64,000 bases of DNA from Myxacorys californica WJT36-NPBG1 (GTDB lineage: Bacteria > Cyanobacteriota > Cyanobacteriia > Leptolyngbyales > Leptolyngbyaceae), in NCBI GenBank assembly GCA_019359315.1, contig JAHHHO010000002.1, forward strand, positions 113,385 to 177,384. The letters run 5' to 3'. A model generated the notes under the pieces. That model saw nothing but the letters and a program-made list of their open reading frames with translations. It ran no database searches and was not told the DNA's origin. How positions within the stretch are numbered: the stretch's first letter is position 1; each line of letters starts with the position of its first letter. Below are positions 8,699-17,594 of this stretch, one piece after another. The position numbers and the translations under genes are program-made.

Positions 8699-9298
8699 AT
8701 GCCTATTGGCGTTCCCAGCGTTCCTTACCGTCTTCCTGGTAGCACTTATGAACGCTGGATCGATATTTACACTCGTTTGAACCAAGAGCGAATTGTTTTC
8801 TTGGGTCAAGAAGTCACGGACTCGCTGGCAAACTCAATCATTGCAGCGATGCTCTATCTCGATTCGGATGACAACACCAAGCCGATTTCAATCTACATCA
8901 ACTCGCCAGGTGGTTCTGTGACCGCCGGTATGGCGATTTACGACACAATGCAGCATATCAAGTCGCCAGTTGTCACAATTTGCGTTGGTTTAGCTGCCTC
9001 AATGGGTGCATTTTTATTGGCAGCAGGCGAAAAAGGAAAGCGATTTGCCTTGCCTCATGCTCGCATTATGATTCACCAACCCTTGGGGGGCACGGGTCGC
9101 AGACAAGCCAGCGATATCGAGATCGAAGCTCGCGAGATTTTGCGAATTCGTCACCAGTTAAACGGGATCTTGGCAGACCGATCAGGTCAGCCCATTGAGA
9201 AAATTGAAAAAGATACCGATCGTGACTACTTCTTGTCTGCTCAAGAAGCCAAAGAATATGGGCTGATTGATAAAGTGATTGAAACGGTCACTGATTAG
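8699..9298 (+). CDS. clpP3: ATP-dependent Clp protease proteolytic subunit ClpP3
   Basis: Active ClpP serine protease of 199 residues with triad Ser101 (GLAASMGAF), His126 ([10 protein letters not shown]) and Asp176 (DTDRDYF). It would assemble with ClpR into the mixed core that cyanobacteria feed through ClpC. The position directly after clpR is the reason for calling it the P3 paralogue. AGGAG at 8686-8690 stands 8 bases before the ATG. A strong terminator lies at 9427-9465. Confidence 0.93.
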   Translation: MPIGVPSVPYRLPGSTYERWIDIYTRLNQERIVFLGQEVTDSLANSIIAAMLYLDSDDNTKPISIYINSPGGSVTAGMAIYDTMQHIKSPVVTICVGLAASMGAFLLAAGEKGKRFALPHARIMIHQPLGGTGRRQASDIEIEAREILRIRHQLNGILADRSGQPIEKIEKDTDRDYFLSAQEAKEYGLIDKVIETVTD

Positions 9299-9426
9299 TC
9301 CGTTGCCGGTTAAGAACTGCGGTTTTATCGCGTTTAGGACCGCTCAAGCAGTAATCTTTCAAGAATTTGCGGAGCGAATTGCTTGATCTACCCTCCATTT
9401 CACGACTAATTCACCAATTTGTCTTA

Positions 9427-9465
9427 AAAGTGGCAGAATTCAGATAGTTCTGCCACTTTGTTTGT
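9427..9465 (+). terminator. Rho-independent terminator after clpR-clpP3
   Basis: A perfect 12-bp stem (AAAGTGGCAGAA with its complement) around a 9-base loop, followed by GTTTGTC. It separates the clp operon from the J-domain gene that starts at 9470. Confidence 0.75.
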
Positions 9466-9469
9466 CTAA

Positions 9470-10129
9470 ATGAACATTGCGGATTCTTATCGACTTTTAG
9501 GGTTAAGGACGGGTGCCTCTTATGAAGAGATTAAAGCAGCCTACCGCCGACTTGTGAGACAACTTCATCCAGATGTTAACCCCAATAATGAGCGGGCAAA
9601 AGAGCGGTTCATTCGAGTGACAGAAGCCTATCGGTTTCTGCTTACCGTTGTCAATCAAGTAGAAGCCAATCGAGCAGAGCAGGTCACTGTCTCTGATGAA
9701 GCTGTACCTAACGCAACGCACTCTAAACCAAAAACGCACTCTGAACCAGAAGTGACGGTGACGCGCAAGCCACCCACGCCCAAACCGAATCCGGTTCAGC
9801 AAAATCCTAATTTGTCGTTCACGGATCAATATCTCAAACAGAGTTCCTACGAGCAATTGCAGCAGTTGTTTAAGACCAAGCGGTTTCCCCGCGCGATCGC
9901 GTTGGTTGAAGGGTTAGCGCAGCGCCTCCCGGACGATTTGGAAGTTCGTCAATGGCAGGCAATTACCTATCAACGCTGGGGACATGATTTGATTCAAGCG
10001 CAGCAGTTTGAAAAAGCACGGGTGTATCTCAAAAAGGCGCTCCGCACTGATCCCCACAATCGTTCTCTCTGGGCAGAAGTTGAGCGAGACTTTCGTCGGC
10101 TTGAGCAGGGGATTTATCACCGCCGATAG
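9470..10129 (+). CDS. J-domain protein with TPR-like C-terminus
   Basis: An N-terminal J domain (residues 1-60) carries the HPD tripeptide at 33-35 (QLHPDVNP), which stimulates Hsp70 ATPase. A Pro/Thr/Lys-rich linker spans about 70-115. A helical region at about 118-215 contains TPR-like pairs (FKTKRFPRAIALVEGLAQR; AQQFEKARVYLKKALRTDP). There is no Gly/Phe region or zinc finger, so it is a type III J-protein, 219 residues. The TPR part probably chooses the client or partner. Confidence 0.85.
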   Translation: MNIADSYRLLGLRTGASYEEIKAAYRRLVRQLHPDVNPNNERAKERFIRVTEAYRFLLTVVNQVEANRAEQVTVSDEAVPNATHSKPKTHSEPEVTVTRKPPTPKPNPVQQNPNLSFTDQYLKQSSYEQLQQLFKTKRFPRAIALVEGLAQRLPDDLEVRQWQAITYQRWGHDLIQAQQFEKARVYLKKALRTDPHNRSLWAEVERDFRRLEQGIYHRR

Positions 10130-10133
10130 CGAT

Positions 10134-10156
10134 CTCCGCCCAATGGCGGAGTTTCT
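10134..10156 (+). terminator. Terminator-like hairpin after the J-domain gene
   Basis: CTCCGCC and GGCGGAG pair around a CAAT loop, 5 bases after the stop codon, followed by TTTCTC. Confidence 0.6.
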
Positions 10157-10448
10157 CAGCCATCTAGCTAAGGAACTACCTCTAAGGGCGTGCGTTTCTG
10201 AAAGAGCTTCAGTATAATGTGGATAACAGATAACCAGTAGCTCAGGGGTTACTGACGAACTTTTTATTACAGGCGCATTTAGTAGAGTGGTTTAGCTAGT
10301 AGCGGCGCTAGTGGCAAGTCTAATTATGAATTTGCGACGTTTGAATCTATGCAATTGAGTGCCGTTGAGTTAAATATCTCCATGTGTTCCTCACAAGACT
10401 GCTTAATACGAGTATGCTTATCCACTTAAAAGCTGCGGGGTTCTTTGA
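10157..10448. other. Non-coding gap before the anti-sigma-type kinase gene
   Basis: About 290 bases with no convincing frame. A TATAAT at 10213-10218 is a good -10 match, but no -35 stands at 17 bases upstream. The distance to the next start (over 220 bases) would allow a long leader or a small RNA; nothing more can be supported. Confidence 0.3.
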
Positions 10449-10898
10449 GTGATTGCTATTTCCCCACGTCCGGCTGGGCGCAATTGGAACACGGTTAGTT
10501 TTCCGTCTACGCTTTACCTCATTCCAATTCTTGACTTGCTGTTAACGAAAGTGCCGAGTCGATTGCAAGCTGAGGTTCGACTAGGTTTACAAGAAGCGTT
10601 GGTAAATGCAGCGAAGCATGGCAATAACTTAGATCCAGGTAAGAAAGTTTTGGTACAGTTTTCGGCGATCGCGAATGAGTATTGGTGGGTGATCTCCGAC
10701 CAAGGAGACGGATTTGAGCCACCGGAAAGCGGTGAAGAAGCGATTGAAGATTATTTGCCTTGCGATGAAGGGGAATGCGGACGGGGACTGTTTATTCTAC
10801 ATCAAGTGTTTGACCGTGTGCAGTGGAATAACGAAGGAACAGAACTCAAGCTGTGTAAGCAAGTCCGGCATCTCTCGCGATTACCTCTAGTACTTTAG
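10449..10898 (+). CDS. Anti-sigma regulatory factor-like ATP-binding protein (RsbW/SpoIIAB type)
   Basis: A single GHKL ATPase domain of 149 residues. The N box is LQEALVNAAKHGN, the G1 box SDQGDGFEPP and the G2 segment GRGLFILHQVFD. With no dimerisation or sensor domain this is the RsbW-type serine kinase/anti-sigma layout, which works by binding a sigma factor or phosphorylating an anti-anti-sigma partner. No such partner lies next to it. The start is GTG at 10449. Confidence 0.85.
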   Translation: MIAISPRPAGRNWNTVSFPSTLYLIPILDLLLTKVPSRLQAEVRLGLQEALVNAAKHGNNLDPGKKVLVQFSAIANEYWWVISDQGDGFEPPESGEEAIEDYLPCDEGECGRGLFILHQVFDRVQWNNEGTELKLCKQVRHLSRLPLVL

Positions 10899-11066
10899 TA
10901 CTAAACTGATTGGTCGTCAACCCATTTTGCGCTCGATTCGCTGGAACATTCGCTTTAGTCTACTCTTCAGTAGATCTGAATTCTGAGCGAGAAACGCCGC
11001 ATCTCCTCAAAATTTTGCTATCTTGACAAGGCGGATTTACCTGATCCCGATGGGGAACGAAGTTTG

Positions 11067-11273
11067 ATGGAAACAAAGCGACTAGAGTTATTGTTATTAG
11101 CTGGGTGTTCGTGTCTTTTAACCTTGTTGTGCCAACCAATCTCTCAAGCCGTTGCGACACCAACAGCAAGCATCAATCCGGCGCTAGCGTCTACGCAACT
11201 GTATGGGAAGTCATGCCCTATTGAGTTTCAGCGCCAACAAATCGATGGAATGCGTCAGAGCCCGTCGCCCTAA
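11067..11273 (+). CDS. Small putative secreted or lipoprotein, 68 residues
   Basis: Starts METKRLELLLLAGCSCLL. The charged start, hydrophobic core and LLAGC box fit a lipoprotein signal, or alternatively a longer signal peptide ending near SQAVA. The mature part is short and has one more Cys (KSCPIEFQRQ). A TTG at 11064 would add one residue. I know no family; orphan in its context. Confidence 0.5.
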   Translation: METKRLELLLLAGCSCLLTLLCQPISQAVATPTASINPALASTQLYGKSCPIEFQRQQIDGMRQSPSP

Positions 11274-11297
11274 TAAAGTTCTTACTTTTTAAAGTTC

Positions 11298-11594
11298 CTA
11301 CTTTTGCTTTGCGCCATGCGTTGGGCAGGGAGGAGCAGAAATAGAGCGATCGAGCCAACCGCAGGCTTGTTGCAGCCGAGAAAGAGCTTCTTCTGGCTGA
11401 TCTTTAAGCAGTAGTACCAACGCGGCAGCGGCTTGCTCTCGCGATCGCGCCTTGCGGTCAGACTTGAGACGATGCCAGTCGCGATCGCCAATACTTAACC
11501 GCTCGACTAGAGTTTGGGCGAGCTCTAACGTGTTGACCTCGGAGAGCTTATCGGTTGAAATTGCGGATTGGTGAAGCTTGAGAGCGTCTGACAT
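11298..11594 (-). CDS. Conserved-looking small helical protein, 98 residues
   Basis: Soluble, mostly helical protein with segments LELAQTLVERLSIGDRDWHR and AAAALVLLLKDQPEEALSRL followed by a short Pro/Cys tail. The composition and good codon pattern support a real gene. It resembles small uncharacterised cyanobacterial proteins, but I cannot name the family with certainty. It is divergent from the gene at 11653. Confidence 0.65.
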   Translation of the reverse strand: MSDALKLHQSAISTDKLSEVNTLELAQTLVERLSIGDRDWHRLKSDRKARSREQAAAALVLLLKDQPEEALSRLQQACGWLDRSISAPPCPTHGAKQK

Positions 11595-11652
11595 AAGAGT
11601 GCTTGGGTAAAATAAATCGGTCTACCGTTGTTTTTACCAATCTAACGCGGAA

Positions 11653-12060
11653 ATGCAGCCCTCTCACCCTTCTCAATCTGATCCGCCCACCTTTGAGCAA
11701 TCTCTCGAAACCGTGGAGCGATCGCTAGACGATCTCAAACAGCGTCATGCGCAAGTTCTGCGGGATCAACAACAGCGATTGCGCTTACAAGAGCGACAGC
11801 AGGAGATCAACGCCATCCTGCGACAGAGCAAATCTTCTGACCTTCAAGTAGAATTACGTAAAATCGAACAAGACCTCGACGCCCTAGAACTCGATCTCGA
11901 AAGTCGCCTGTTCTCGTGGTCTGGCTTGAAAGAAGTGTTCTGGCAGGCGATTCGGTTTGGTGGCGTTGGACTGGCGATCGGCTGGTGTCTCGCCTTCTGG
12001 ACGATTAAAAGCCCCAAACCTCAACCTCTCAACCCGACCCCCCCATCCCTCATTCCTTAA
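11653..12060 (+). CDS. Coiled-coil protein with C-terminal membrane helix
   Basis: Residues 15-85 form a long charged heptad-type helix (ERSLDDLKQRHAQVLRDQQ; ELRKIEQDLDALELDLE). A single hydrophobic helix follows at about 98-118 (FGGVGLAIGWCLAFW), then a Pro-rich tail. This is the layout of a tail-anchored coiled coil. It stops 9 bases before asnS, so the two are likely co-transcribed. Function unknown. Confidence 0.65.
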   Translation: MQPSHPSQSDPPTFEQSLETVERSLDDLKQRHAQVLRDQQQRLRLQERQQEINAILRQSKSSDLQVELRKIEQDLDALELDLESRLFSWSGLKEVFWQAIRFGGVGLAIGWCLAFWTIKSPKPQPLNPTPPSLIP

Positions 12061-12069
12061 CGTGTAGCT

Positions 12070-13458
12070 ATGGCTCGACGCATTGTAGAACTGCTCCGCA
12101 CCGGACAACCTGACGAATCAGTCACGATTCAAGGCTGGGTACGCACAAAACGCGAACAGAAAGGCTTCTCGTTTATCGAGGTGAACGACGGCTCCTCGAT
12201 GGCAGGGCTACAAGTGGTGATCAATCAAGATGTGCCCCGATACGAGGAGACGATCAAGCGGCTCAGTACGGGCGCGTCGGTGGAGGTGTCAGGTGTCTTG
12301 GTTCCGTCGCTGGGCAAAGGGCAACGCATTGAGGTGAAAGCCGATTCGGTCAGTGTGTTCGGCGAAGCCGATCCTGAAACCTATCCGCTTCAGAAGAAAC
12401 GACACTCGTTTGAGTTTTTGCGAGATATTGGGCATCTGCGATCGCGCACCAACACGCTGGGCGCAGTCTTTCGCGTCCGCAATGCTTGTGCAACAGCAAT
12501 TCATCAATTCTTCCAGGAACGCGGCTTTCTCTGGGTTCACACCCCGATTTTGACGGCGAGTGACTGTGAAGGCGCAGGTGAAATGTTTGCCGTTACGAGC
12601 TTGGATCTGAAGCAGGTTCCGATGACCGAGCAGAAAGGCGTCGATTACAGCAAAGATTTTTTCGGCAAGCCGACGTATTTAACCGTGAGCGGGCAGCTTG
12701 AAGCCGAAATTATGGCGATGGCGTTTAGTAACGTCTACACCTTTGGTCCGACCTTCCGCGCTGAGAACTCGAACACATCCCGCCATTTAGCTGAGTTTTG
12801 GATGGTGGAGCCAGAAATGGCATTTTGCGATCTTGAAGGCGACATGGATTTAGCAGAAGCGTTCTTGAAGCACATCTTTCAGCATGTGATGGACACCTGC
12901 CCGGAAGACATGGAGTTTTTCAATGCCCGGATTGATAACTCGGTGTTGGCAACGGCAGAGAACATTATTCACAACGAGTTTGAGCGACTGACGTATACTG
13001 ATGCGATCGCGCTGCTGCAAAAAGCCGACAAGACCTTCGAGTATCCGGTTGAATGGGGCTTAGATTTGCAGTCTGAACACGAGCGCTATTTGGCAGAAGA
13101 TTTGTTCAAGAAGCCCACGATCGTCACGGATTACCCAACGCAAATCAAGGCGTTCTACATGCGCCTGAGTGACGATGAAAAAACCGTTCGAGCGATGGAT
13201 ATTTTAGCTCCCAAGATTGGTGAAATTATCGGCGGCTCTCAGCGCGAAGAACGATTAGATATCTTAGAGCGTCGCATCCAACAACAAGGACTCGATCCTG
13301 CGGACTACTGGTGGTATCTCGATTTGCGTCGCTACGGCACGGTTCCTCACGCCGGATTTGGACTCGGCTTTGAGCGCTTAGTTCAGTTTATGACCGGAAT
13401 GGGGAATATTCGAGATGTAATTCCGTTCCCTAGAGCGCCTTTAAGTGTTGAATTTTAA
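12070..13458 (+). CDS. asnS: Asparagine-tRNA ligase
   Basis: Class IIb aminoacyl-tRNA synthetase that charges tRNA-Asn. An OB-fold anticodon domain occupies residues 15-110 ([20 protein letters not shown]). The catalytic core shows motif 2 ([20 protein letters not shown]) and motif 3 ([15 protein letters not shown]). The sequence [15 protein letters not shown] is that of AsnRS rather than AspRS. Length (462) is normal. Confidence 0.96.
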   Translation: MARRIVELLRTGQPDESVTIQGWVRTKREQKGFSFIEVNDGSSMAGLQVVINQDVPRYEETIKRLSTGASVEVSGVLVPSLGKGQRIEVKADSVSVFGEADPETYPLQKKRHSFEFLRDIGHLRSRTNTLGAVFRVRNACATAIHQFFQERGFLWVHTPILTASDCEGAGEMFAVTSLDLKQVPMTEQKGVDYSKDFFGKPTYLTVSGQLEAEIMAMAFSNVYTFGPTFRAENSNTSRHLAEFWMVEPEMAFCDLEGDMDLAEAFLKHIFQHVMDTCPEDMEFFNARIDNSVLATAENIIHNEFERLTYTDAIALLQKADKTFEYPVEWGLDLQSEHERYLAEDLFKKPTIVTDYPTQIKAFYMRLSDDEKTVRAMDILAPKIGEIIGGSQREERLDILERRIQQQGLDPADYWWYLDLRRYGTVPHAGFGLGFERLVQFMTGMGNIRDVIPFPRAPLSVEF

Positions 13459-13585
13459 CGAATTATCTGACCGACTGATCCGGTCAGCGGATCTGCAAAC
13501 CCATCCTCTTCCTTCCTACTTAGACTCGTGCCCCATCTGGTCTGACGAGCCGATTAGCCAACGAGCAATATTTCGGGAGGATTTC

Positions 13586-13852
13586 ATGATGGCTCCATCA
13601 TCGGATAACATTGAGCGTTTATTACCGGATAGCTTTGACTGGATGCCATCCCGAAATCTAAAGCAACGAGCCGCTCATTTAGAAGATGTGACGCTAGAGG
13701 AAGCGACTCACCTACTCCAAGAAGCGGTGGAAGTCTACATGGTGTTGGCTCCAACGCTGCCAACCTATCTTTTAGAACGGGCATGTGATGAATTAGAATT
13801 CTTAACTAATTTGTGCCGCCGATTGGCTCAGGCAACCTGGTCAAATCTGTAA
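13586..13852 (+). CDS. Small hypothetical protein, 88 residues
   Basis: The open frame reaches back into asnS, but GGGAGG at 13575-13580 lies 5 bases before ATG 13586, which I take as the start (MMAPSSDNIERLL). Residues 30-85 look like paired helices (ATHLLQEAVEVYMVL; LLERACDELEFLTNLCRRL). Cyanobacterial in style; no function recognised. It lies between asnS and a TetR gene. Confidence 0.6.
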   Translation: MMAPSSDNIERLLPDSFDWMPSRNLKQRAAHLEDVTLEEATHLLQEAVEVYMVLAPTLPTYLLERACDELEFLTNLCRRLAQATWSNL

Positions 13853-13939
13853 ACTCCATAATGCCTGTGGCGATCGCACCGATTCCCTTGCAAAATATGC
13901 GTAAACATATTCTGTCGCGATCGCGCCCTAATATTTGGT

Positions 13940-14569
13940 ATGGCAATCATCAATCGACCGGCTCAAACCGAGGATCAGACTCGAACTCGCATCCTTAAAG
14001 CGGCGCTCAAGCTGTTTGCGCGTCAGGGCTATGACGGAACAACCACTCGTGATTTAGCAGAAAAAGCGGGTGTGGCAGAAGGAACGCTGTTTCGGCATTT
14101 TACGAACAAAAAAGCGATTTTGATCGAAGTTGCAACTCAAGGCTGGATTGAAATTCTCACTGACTTGCTGACAGAGTTAAGCGAAATGGGCAGCTACAAA
14201 GCGGTTGCTCAAGTGATGCGTCGGCGGATGATGAATTTGCATCAGAACGCAGATTTGTTCAAGGTGTGTTTTATGGAAGCACAGTTTCATCCTGACTTGC
14301 GCGATCGCATTGAAGAGGAAGTCGTTGAGAAGATGATGGGCGTAGCTGAAGCATTCTTTGAAACCGCTATGGATCAAGGCATTTATCGGCGGATGAGTCC
14401 GAAAATGGTAGCGCGAGTGTTTTTAGGCATGTTTACGATCGCGGGTTTTAGCCAAGAGACAATCATGACGCCGAATAGTTCTCCGAATGAGATGAAAGAC
14501 ATGGCAGAAGGCATTGCCGATATCTTTCTCAACGGAGTCTTACAGAAGAGTGACGGCTCGATAGAGTAG
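13940..14569 (+). CDS. TetR/AcrR family transcriptional regulator
   Basis: N-terminal helix-turn-helix at residues 13-60: ILKAALKLFARQGYDGTTTR, then LAEKAGVAEGTLFRHFTNK, the classic TetR pattern. The C-terminal 140 residues form the helical ligand-binding and dimer part. Length (209) is typical. The M24 peptidase gene follows 33 bases later in the same direction and could be a target or simply a neighbour. Ligand unknown. Confidence 0.9.
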   Translation: MAIINRPAQTEDQTRTRILKAALKLFARQGYDGTTTRDLAEKAGVAEGTLFRHFTNKKAILIEVATQGWIEILTDLLTELSEMGSYKAVAQVMRRRMMNLHQNADLFKVCFMEAQFHPDLRDRIEEEVVEKMMGVAEAFFETAMDQGIYRRMSPKMVARVFLGMFTIAGFSQETIMTPNSSPNEMKDMAEGIADIFLNGVLQKSDGSIE

Positions 14570-14602
14570 TAATCAGAACTCGTTTATGATGATCCGATTC
14601 TT

Positions 14603-15958
14603 ATGTGTCTTGCCGATACTCTCAAGTTGCGTCGTCAAAAATTGGCGGATTTGATTCATTTCCCGGTACTGCTATGGTCTGGTCAGCGCAGTTCGCGGAA
14701 TTTTCGTGCTAATACGTTTCCGTTTCGGGCGAGTAGTCATTTTCTTTATTTTGCGGGTTTGCCCTTAGAGAATGCTGTTATTTGTTTAGAGTCGGGTAAG
14801 CTCGCGCTGTTTATGGATGAAGCGAGTCCAGCGGATGCGTTGTGGCATGGTGCTTCTCCAACACGAGAAGCCGTTGCTGCCCAAATTGGAGCTGATGCTG
14901 CCTATCCCCTTTCAAAACTGGCAGGATTTACAGAAGATGTCGCGACGATCGCGGCTCCCGATCCGGCAACTCGGCTAGAACAATCTAATCTTTTAGCTCG
15001 AACCATTAGCGCCCAAGGCAAAGATTTAGAGTTAGCCCATGCGATCGTCGCTCTTCGCTCTAGTCACGACTCGGCAGCGATCGCTGAAATTCGATCGGCG
15101 ATCGCAGTGACGATCGCAGCGCATAAAGCTGGAATGGCTTCCACTTCAAACGCGACGGTAGAAGCGCAAATCCGAGCCGCGATGGAGGGTGTGATTCTCT
15201 CGCACAACATGACCTGTGCCTACAACAGCATTGTGACGGTTCATGGCGAAATCTTGCACAACGAGGACTATCACCATGCTGTGCAATCGGATGATTTAGT
15301 GTTGGCAGATGTAGGGGCCGAAACGACGACAGGCTGGGCATCGGATGTAACTCGGACGTGGGCGGCATCAGGAAAATTTTCACCGACGCAACGGGCGCTC
15401 TATGACGTGGTGTTGGACGCTCACGATCGCGCGATCGCGCACATTCGTCCGGGAGTAGAGTACCGGGATGTTCATTTGCTAGCCTGTCGTACGATCGCAG
15501 AAGGACTGATCGAGTTAGGCATTCTGCGAGGCAGCGCTGAGGATCTCGTCGAAATGGATGCTCATGCCTTGTTCTTTCCTCACGGAGTTGGGCATCTTCT
15601 CGGTTTAGATGTGCATGATATGGAAGATTTGGGCGATTTGGCAGGCTACGAAGCGGGAAGAACTCGTAGCGATCGCTTTGGACTGGGATATTTGCGGCTC
15701 GATCGCCCACTGCGAGAAGGAATGGTAGTCACGATCGAACCCGGTTTTTACCAAGTGCCCGCCATTTTAGATGATCAAGAACGCCGCGAAAGATATTGCG
15801 ATGTCGTGAACTGGGAGCGGTTGTCAGACTTCCGAGATGTGCGCGGCATTCGGATTGAAGATGATGTATTGATTACTGAAACCGGATCGGAGGTGTTGAC
15901 GGCAGCACTGCCAACGGATGCAGATGCGATCCAGGAATTAGCAGGATGCCAAGCTTAA
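14603..15958 (+). CDS. M24-family aminopeptidase P (Xaa-Pro aminopeptidase)
   Basis: Dinuclear-metal peptidase removing an N-terminal residue before Pro. Residues 5-125 form the AMP_N (creatinase-like) domain. The pita-bread catalytic domain has the metal ligands in order: Asp (ADVGAETTTGWASD), second Asp (SDVTRTW), His (FPHGVGHLLGLDVHD), Glu (VVTIEPGFY) and Glu (IRIEDDVLIT). All five are present, so it should be active. Length (451) fits. It is convergent with the kinase gene, whose stop is 5 bases away. Confidence 0.92.
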   Translation: MCLADTLKLRRQKLADLIHFPVLLWSGQRSSRNFRANTFPFRASSHFLYFAGLPLENAVICLESGKLALFMDEASPADALWHGASPTREAVAAQIGADAAYPLSKLAGFTEDVATIAAPDPATRLEQSNLLARTISAQGKDLELAHAIVALRSSHDSAAIAEIRSAIAVTIAAHKAGMASTSNATVEAQIRAAMEGVILSHNMTCAYNSIVTVHGEILHNEDYHHAVQSDDLVLADVGAETTTGWASDVTRTWAASGKFSPTQRALYDVVLDAHDRAIAHIRPGVEYRDVHLLACRTIAEGLIELGILRGSAEDLVEMDAHALFFPHGVGHLLGLDVHDMEDLGDLAGYEAGRTRSDRFGLGYLRLDRPLREGMVVTIEPGFYQVPAILDDQERRERYCDVVNWERLSDFRDVRGIRIEDDVLITETGSEVLTAALPTDADAIQELAGCQA

Positions 15959-15963
15959 TGCGA

Positions 15964-17415
15964 TTAATACTCAGCGACTTTTTTCTGAGACTTCCGATTG
16001 TCTAGAATGCCTTGAGCAATCCGATACCATTCGTCCCGCAACTTTTTATCGGTTGCGCTTGAACTGAGCGCTTTGCCTCTGCGATCAGGATGCTTGGCGT
16101 AAAATGCTTCATTCGCGCTAGCAATCAGTTCTCCATAATCCATCCCTACTTCGAGACATTGAGCTTCTAAAGTGCTGCCGCGTTTTTGCTCGTCGCTGGA
16201 GAGCTTTTCTGTTTTGGATGAATTCGGCAAGGTCGGAAATGATTTGGCAAGCAGCGGAAACACTTGCGGGGCTGCCCAAATGAGAGCCGCGATCGCTGCC
16301 ACAATCAAGCCTAACTGAAACGCTAACTTTAGAAGCCCAAAAACGGTGAACTTCACCAAGCCGAATGTCGTTCTAAACAGCCGTTTGAGCAGGTTAAATG
16401 TTGCTTTGATGAGAAAAGCAGGACCATCGAAGATCGACTCAACCCACGCTCGTTCTTGCGGCTGTGTGGCGAAGGCAACTGTAGAACGGCGACGACCAAC
16501 CGCGACTGTTTTCTGACGGGAAACAGGAGAATGAACGATAGGAGGCGGAGCGGGAGGATCAACAGTAGGGGAAGTATGAGACGAGAGTTGACTCAGAATG
16601 GCATCGGCAGAGGAATAGCGATCGCTAGGTCTTGCGCTCAACATCCGGTTCAGAATTTCTGCCAATCGAGGTGAAACACTAGCGTAGCGTTGCCATTGCC
16701 ACGTCAAGCTCACCGGATCAAATAAAGATTGTGGTTCGCGTCCAGTCAGAATCACTGCGATCGTCACTGCCAACGCATAGAGATCGCTGCTCGGCTCAGC
16801 CTTGCCTTTTTGGATTTGCTCGACCGGCGCGTATCCAGGTTTGCCAACAAAGGTCTGAGAGGCAGGTTGATTCGTGATCCGATTTGCCGCCGCTTTGACC
16901 ACTCCAAAATCAATCAGAACGGGCTTCTGATCTTGTTCTCGCAAAATAATGTTGTCGGGTGAAATATCACGATGAATGATTCCGGCTCGGTGAATGTATT
17001 CCAGAACGGGCAATAGTTCTTGGAGCAGTTGCGTGACTTCTTTCTCGCTAAACGCCAATCCTCGCGATCGCCGTTCCTCGATCAAATCTTGATAGGTCTT
17101 TCCTCCCACATAGTCTTGAACCAGAAATAACAGCTCTCCGTTGGGTTGCTTGACCCGAAATAATTCGCGGAATTGAGGAATTTGCGGATGGCGCAACTGA
17201 TACAAAACGCCTGCTTCTCGCGCAAACAATTCCTCCGCTTTCTGAGCATGATGCGCTCCTTGGGTGTGCGGATCAAACTCCTTTAAGACACACAACTCAT
17301 TGAAGCGGTTCGTGTCTTGCGCCAGATAGGTACGCCCAAACCCACCCTGTCCTAAAACGCGAAGGATGCGATAGCGATTTTGAACCAGTGTGCCATCAGG
17401 AAGCGGTCGGCGCAT
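15964..17415 (-). CDS. Serine/threonine protein kinase with membrane helix
   Basis: Hanks-type kinase domain at residues 14-275: glycine loop LGQGGFGRTY, Lys45 (VLKEF), HRD at 148-150 (IIHRDISPDN) and DFG at 169-171. All catalytic residues are present. A Pro-rich linker leads to one hydrophobic helix at about 355-385 and then a roughly 80-residue domain with EVGMDYGELIASANEAFYAK. That tail recurs, as far as I recall, in cyanobacterial kinases, but its role is unknown. No PASTA or WD repeats. The kinase faces the cytoplasm if the single helix is the only anchor. Confidence 0.9.
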   Translation of the reverse strand: MRRPLPDGTLVQNRYRILRVLGQGGFGRTYLAQDTNRFNELCVLKEFDPHTQGAHHAQKAEELFAREAGVLYQLRHPQIPQFRELFRVKQPNGELLFLVQDYVGGKTYQDLIEERRSRGLAFSEKEVTQLLQELLPVLEYIHRAGIIHRDISPDNIILREQDQKPVLIDFGVVKAAANRITNQPASQTFVGKPGYAPVEQIQKGKAEPSSDLYALAVTIAVILTGREPQSLFDPVSLTWQWQRYASVSPRLAEILNRMLSARPSDRYSSADAILSQLSSHTSPTVDPPAPPPIVHSPVSRQKTVAVGRRRSTVAFATQPQERAWVESIFDGPAFLIKATFNLLKRLFRTTFGLVKFTVFGLLKLAFQLGLIVAAIAALIWAAPQVFPLLAKSFPTLPNSSKTEKLSSDEQKRGSTLEAQCLEVGMDYGELIASANEAFYAKHPDRRGKALSSSATDKKLRDEWYRIAQGILDNRKSQKKVAEY

Positions 17416-17447
17416 AGCAGGAATAGAGTGTAGAGGAGGAGGAATTC

Positions 17448-17552
17448 ATGCTTATCAAATTTATCATCGCTTCTCCCAATGGTGAAACGGTAGTAGACAC
17501 TGTGCGCTTTGCTATAACGGTAAATGCCGCTCCTAGCATGGTAAACAATTAA
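17448..17552 (+). CDS. Possible 34-residue protein with strong ribosome binding site
   Basis: ATG at 17448 is preceded by GAGGAGGAGG (17433-17442) at 5 bases, the best Shine-Dalgarno match I noticed in this window. The product begins MLIKFIIASPNGETVVD and ends at TAA 17550-17552. It lies between the divergent kinase gene and the molybdoprotein gene, whose GTG start is 42 bases on. It may be a leader peptide, a truncated domain or a true small protein. Confidence 0.4.
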   Translation: MLIKFIIASPNGETVVDTVRFAITVNAAPSMVNN

Positions 17553-17594
17553 TTAAAGAGATATTCCGGAATCCTTACCCCACACCTCAACTCT

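Noticed and set aside
15060..15710. Minus-strand 216-codon frame inside the M24 peptidase gene
   Set aside because: The plus-strand peptidase explains this stretch with all metal ligands; the antisense product is His/Pro/Arg-rich nonsense.
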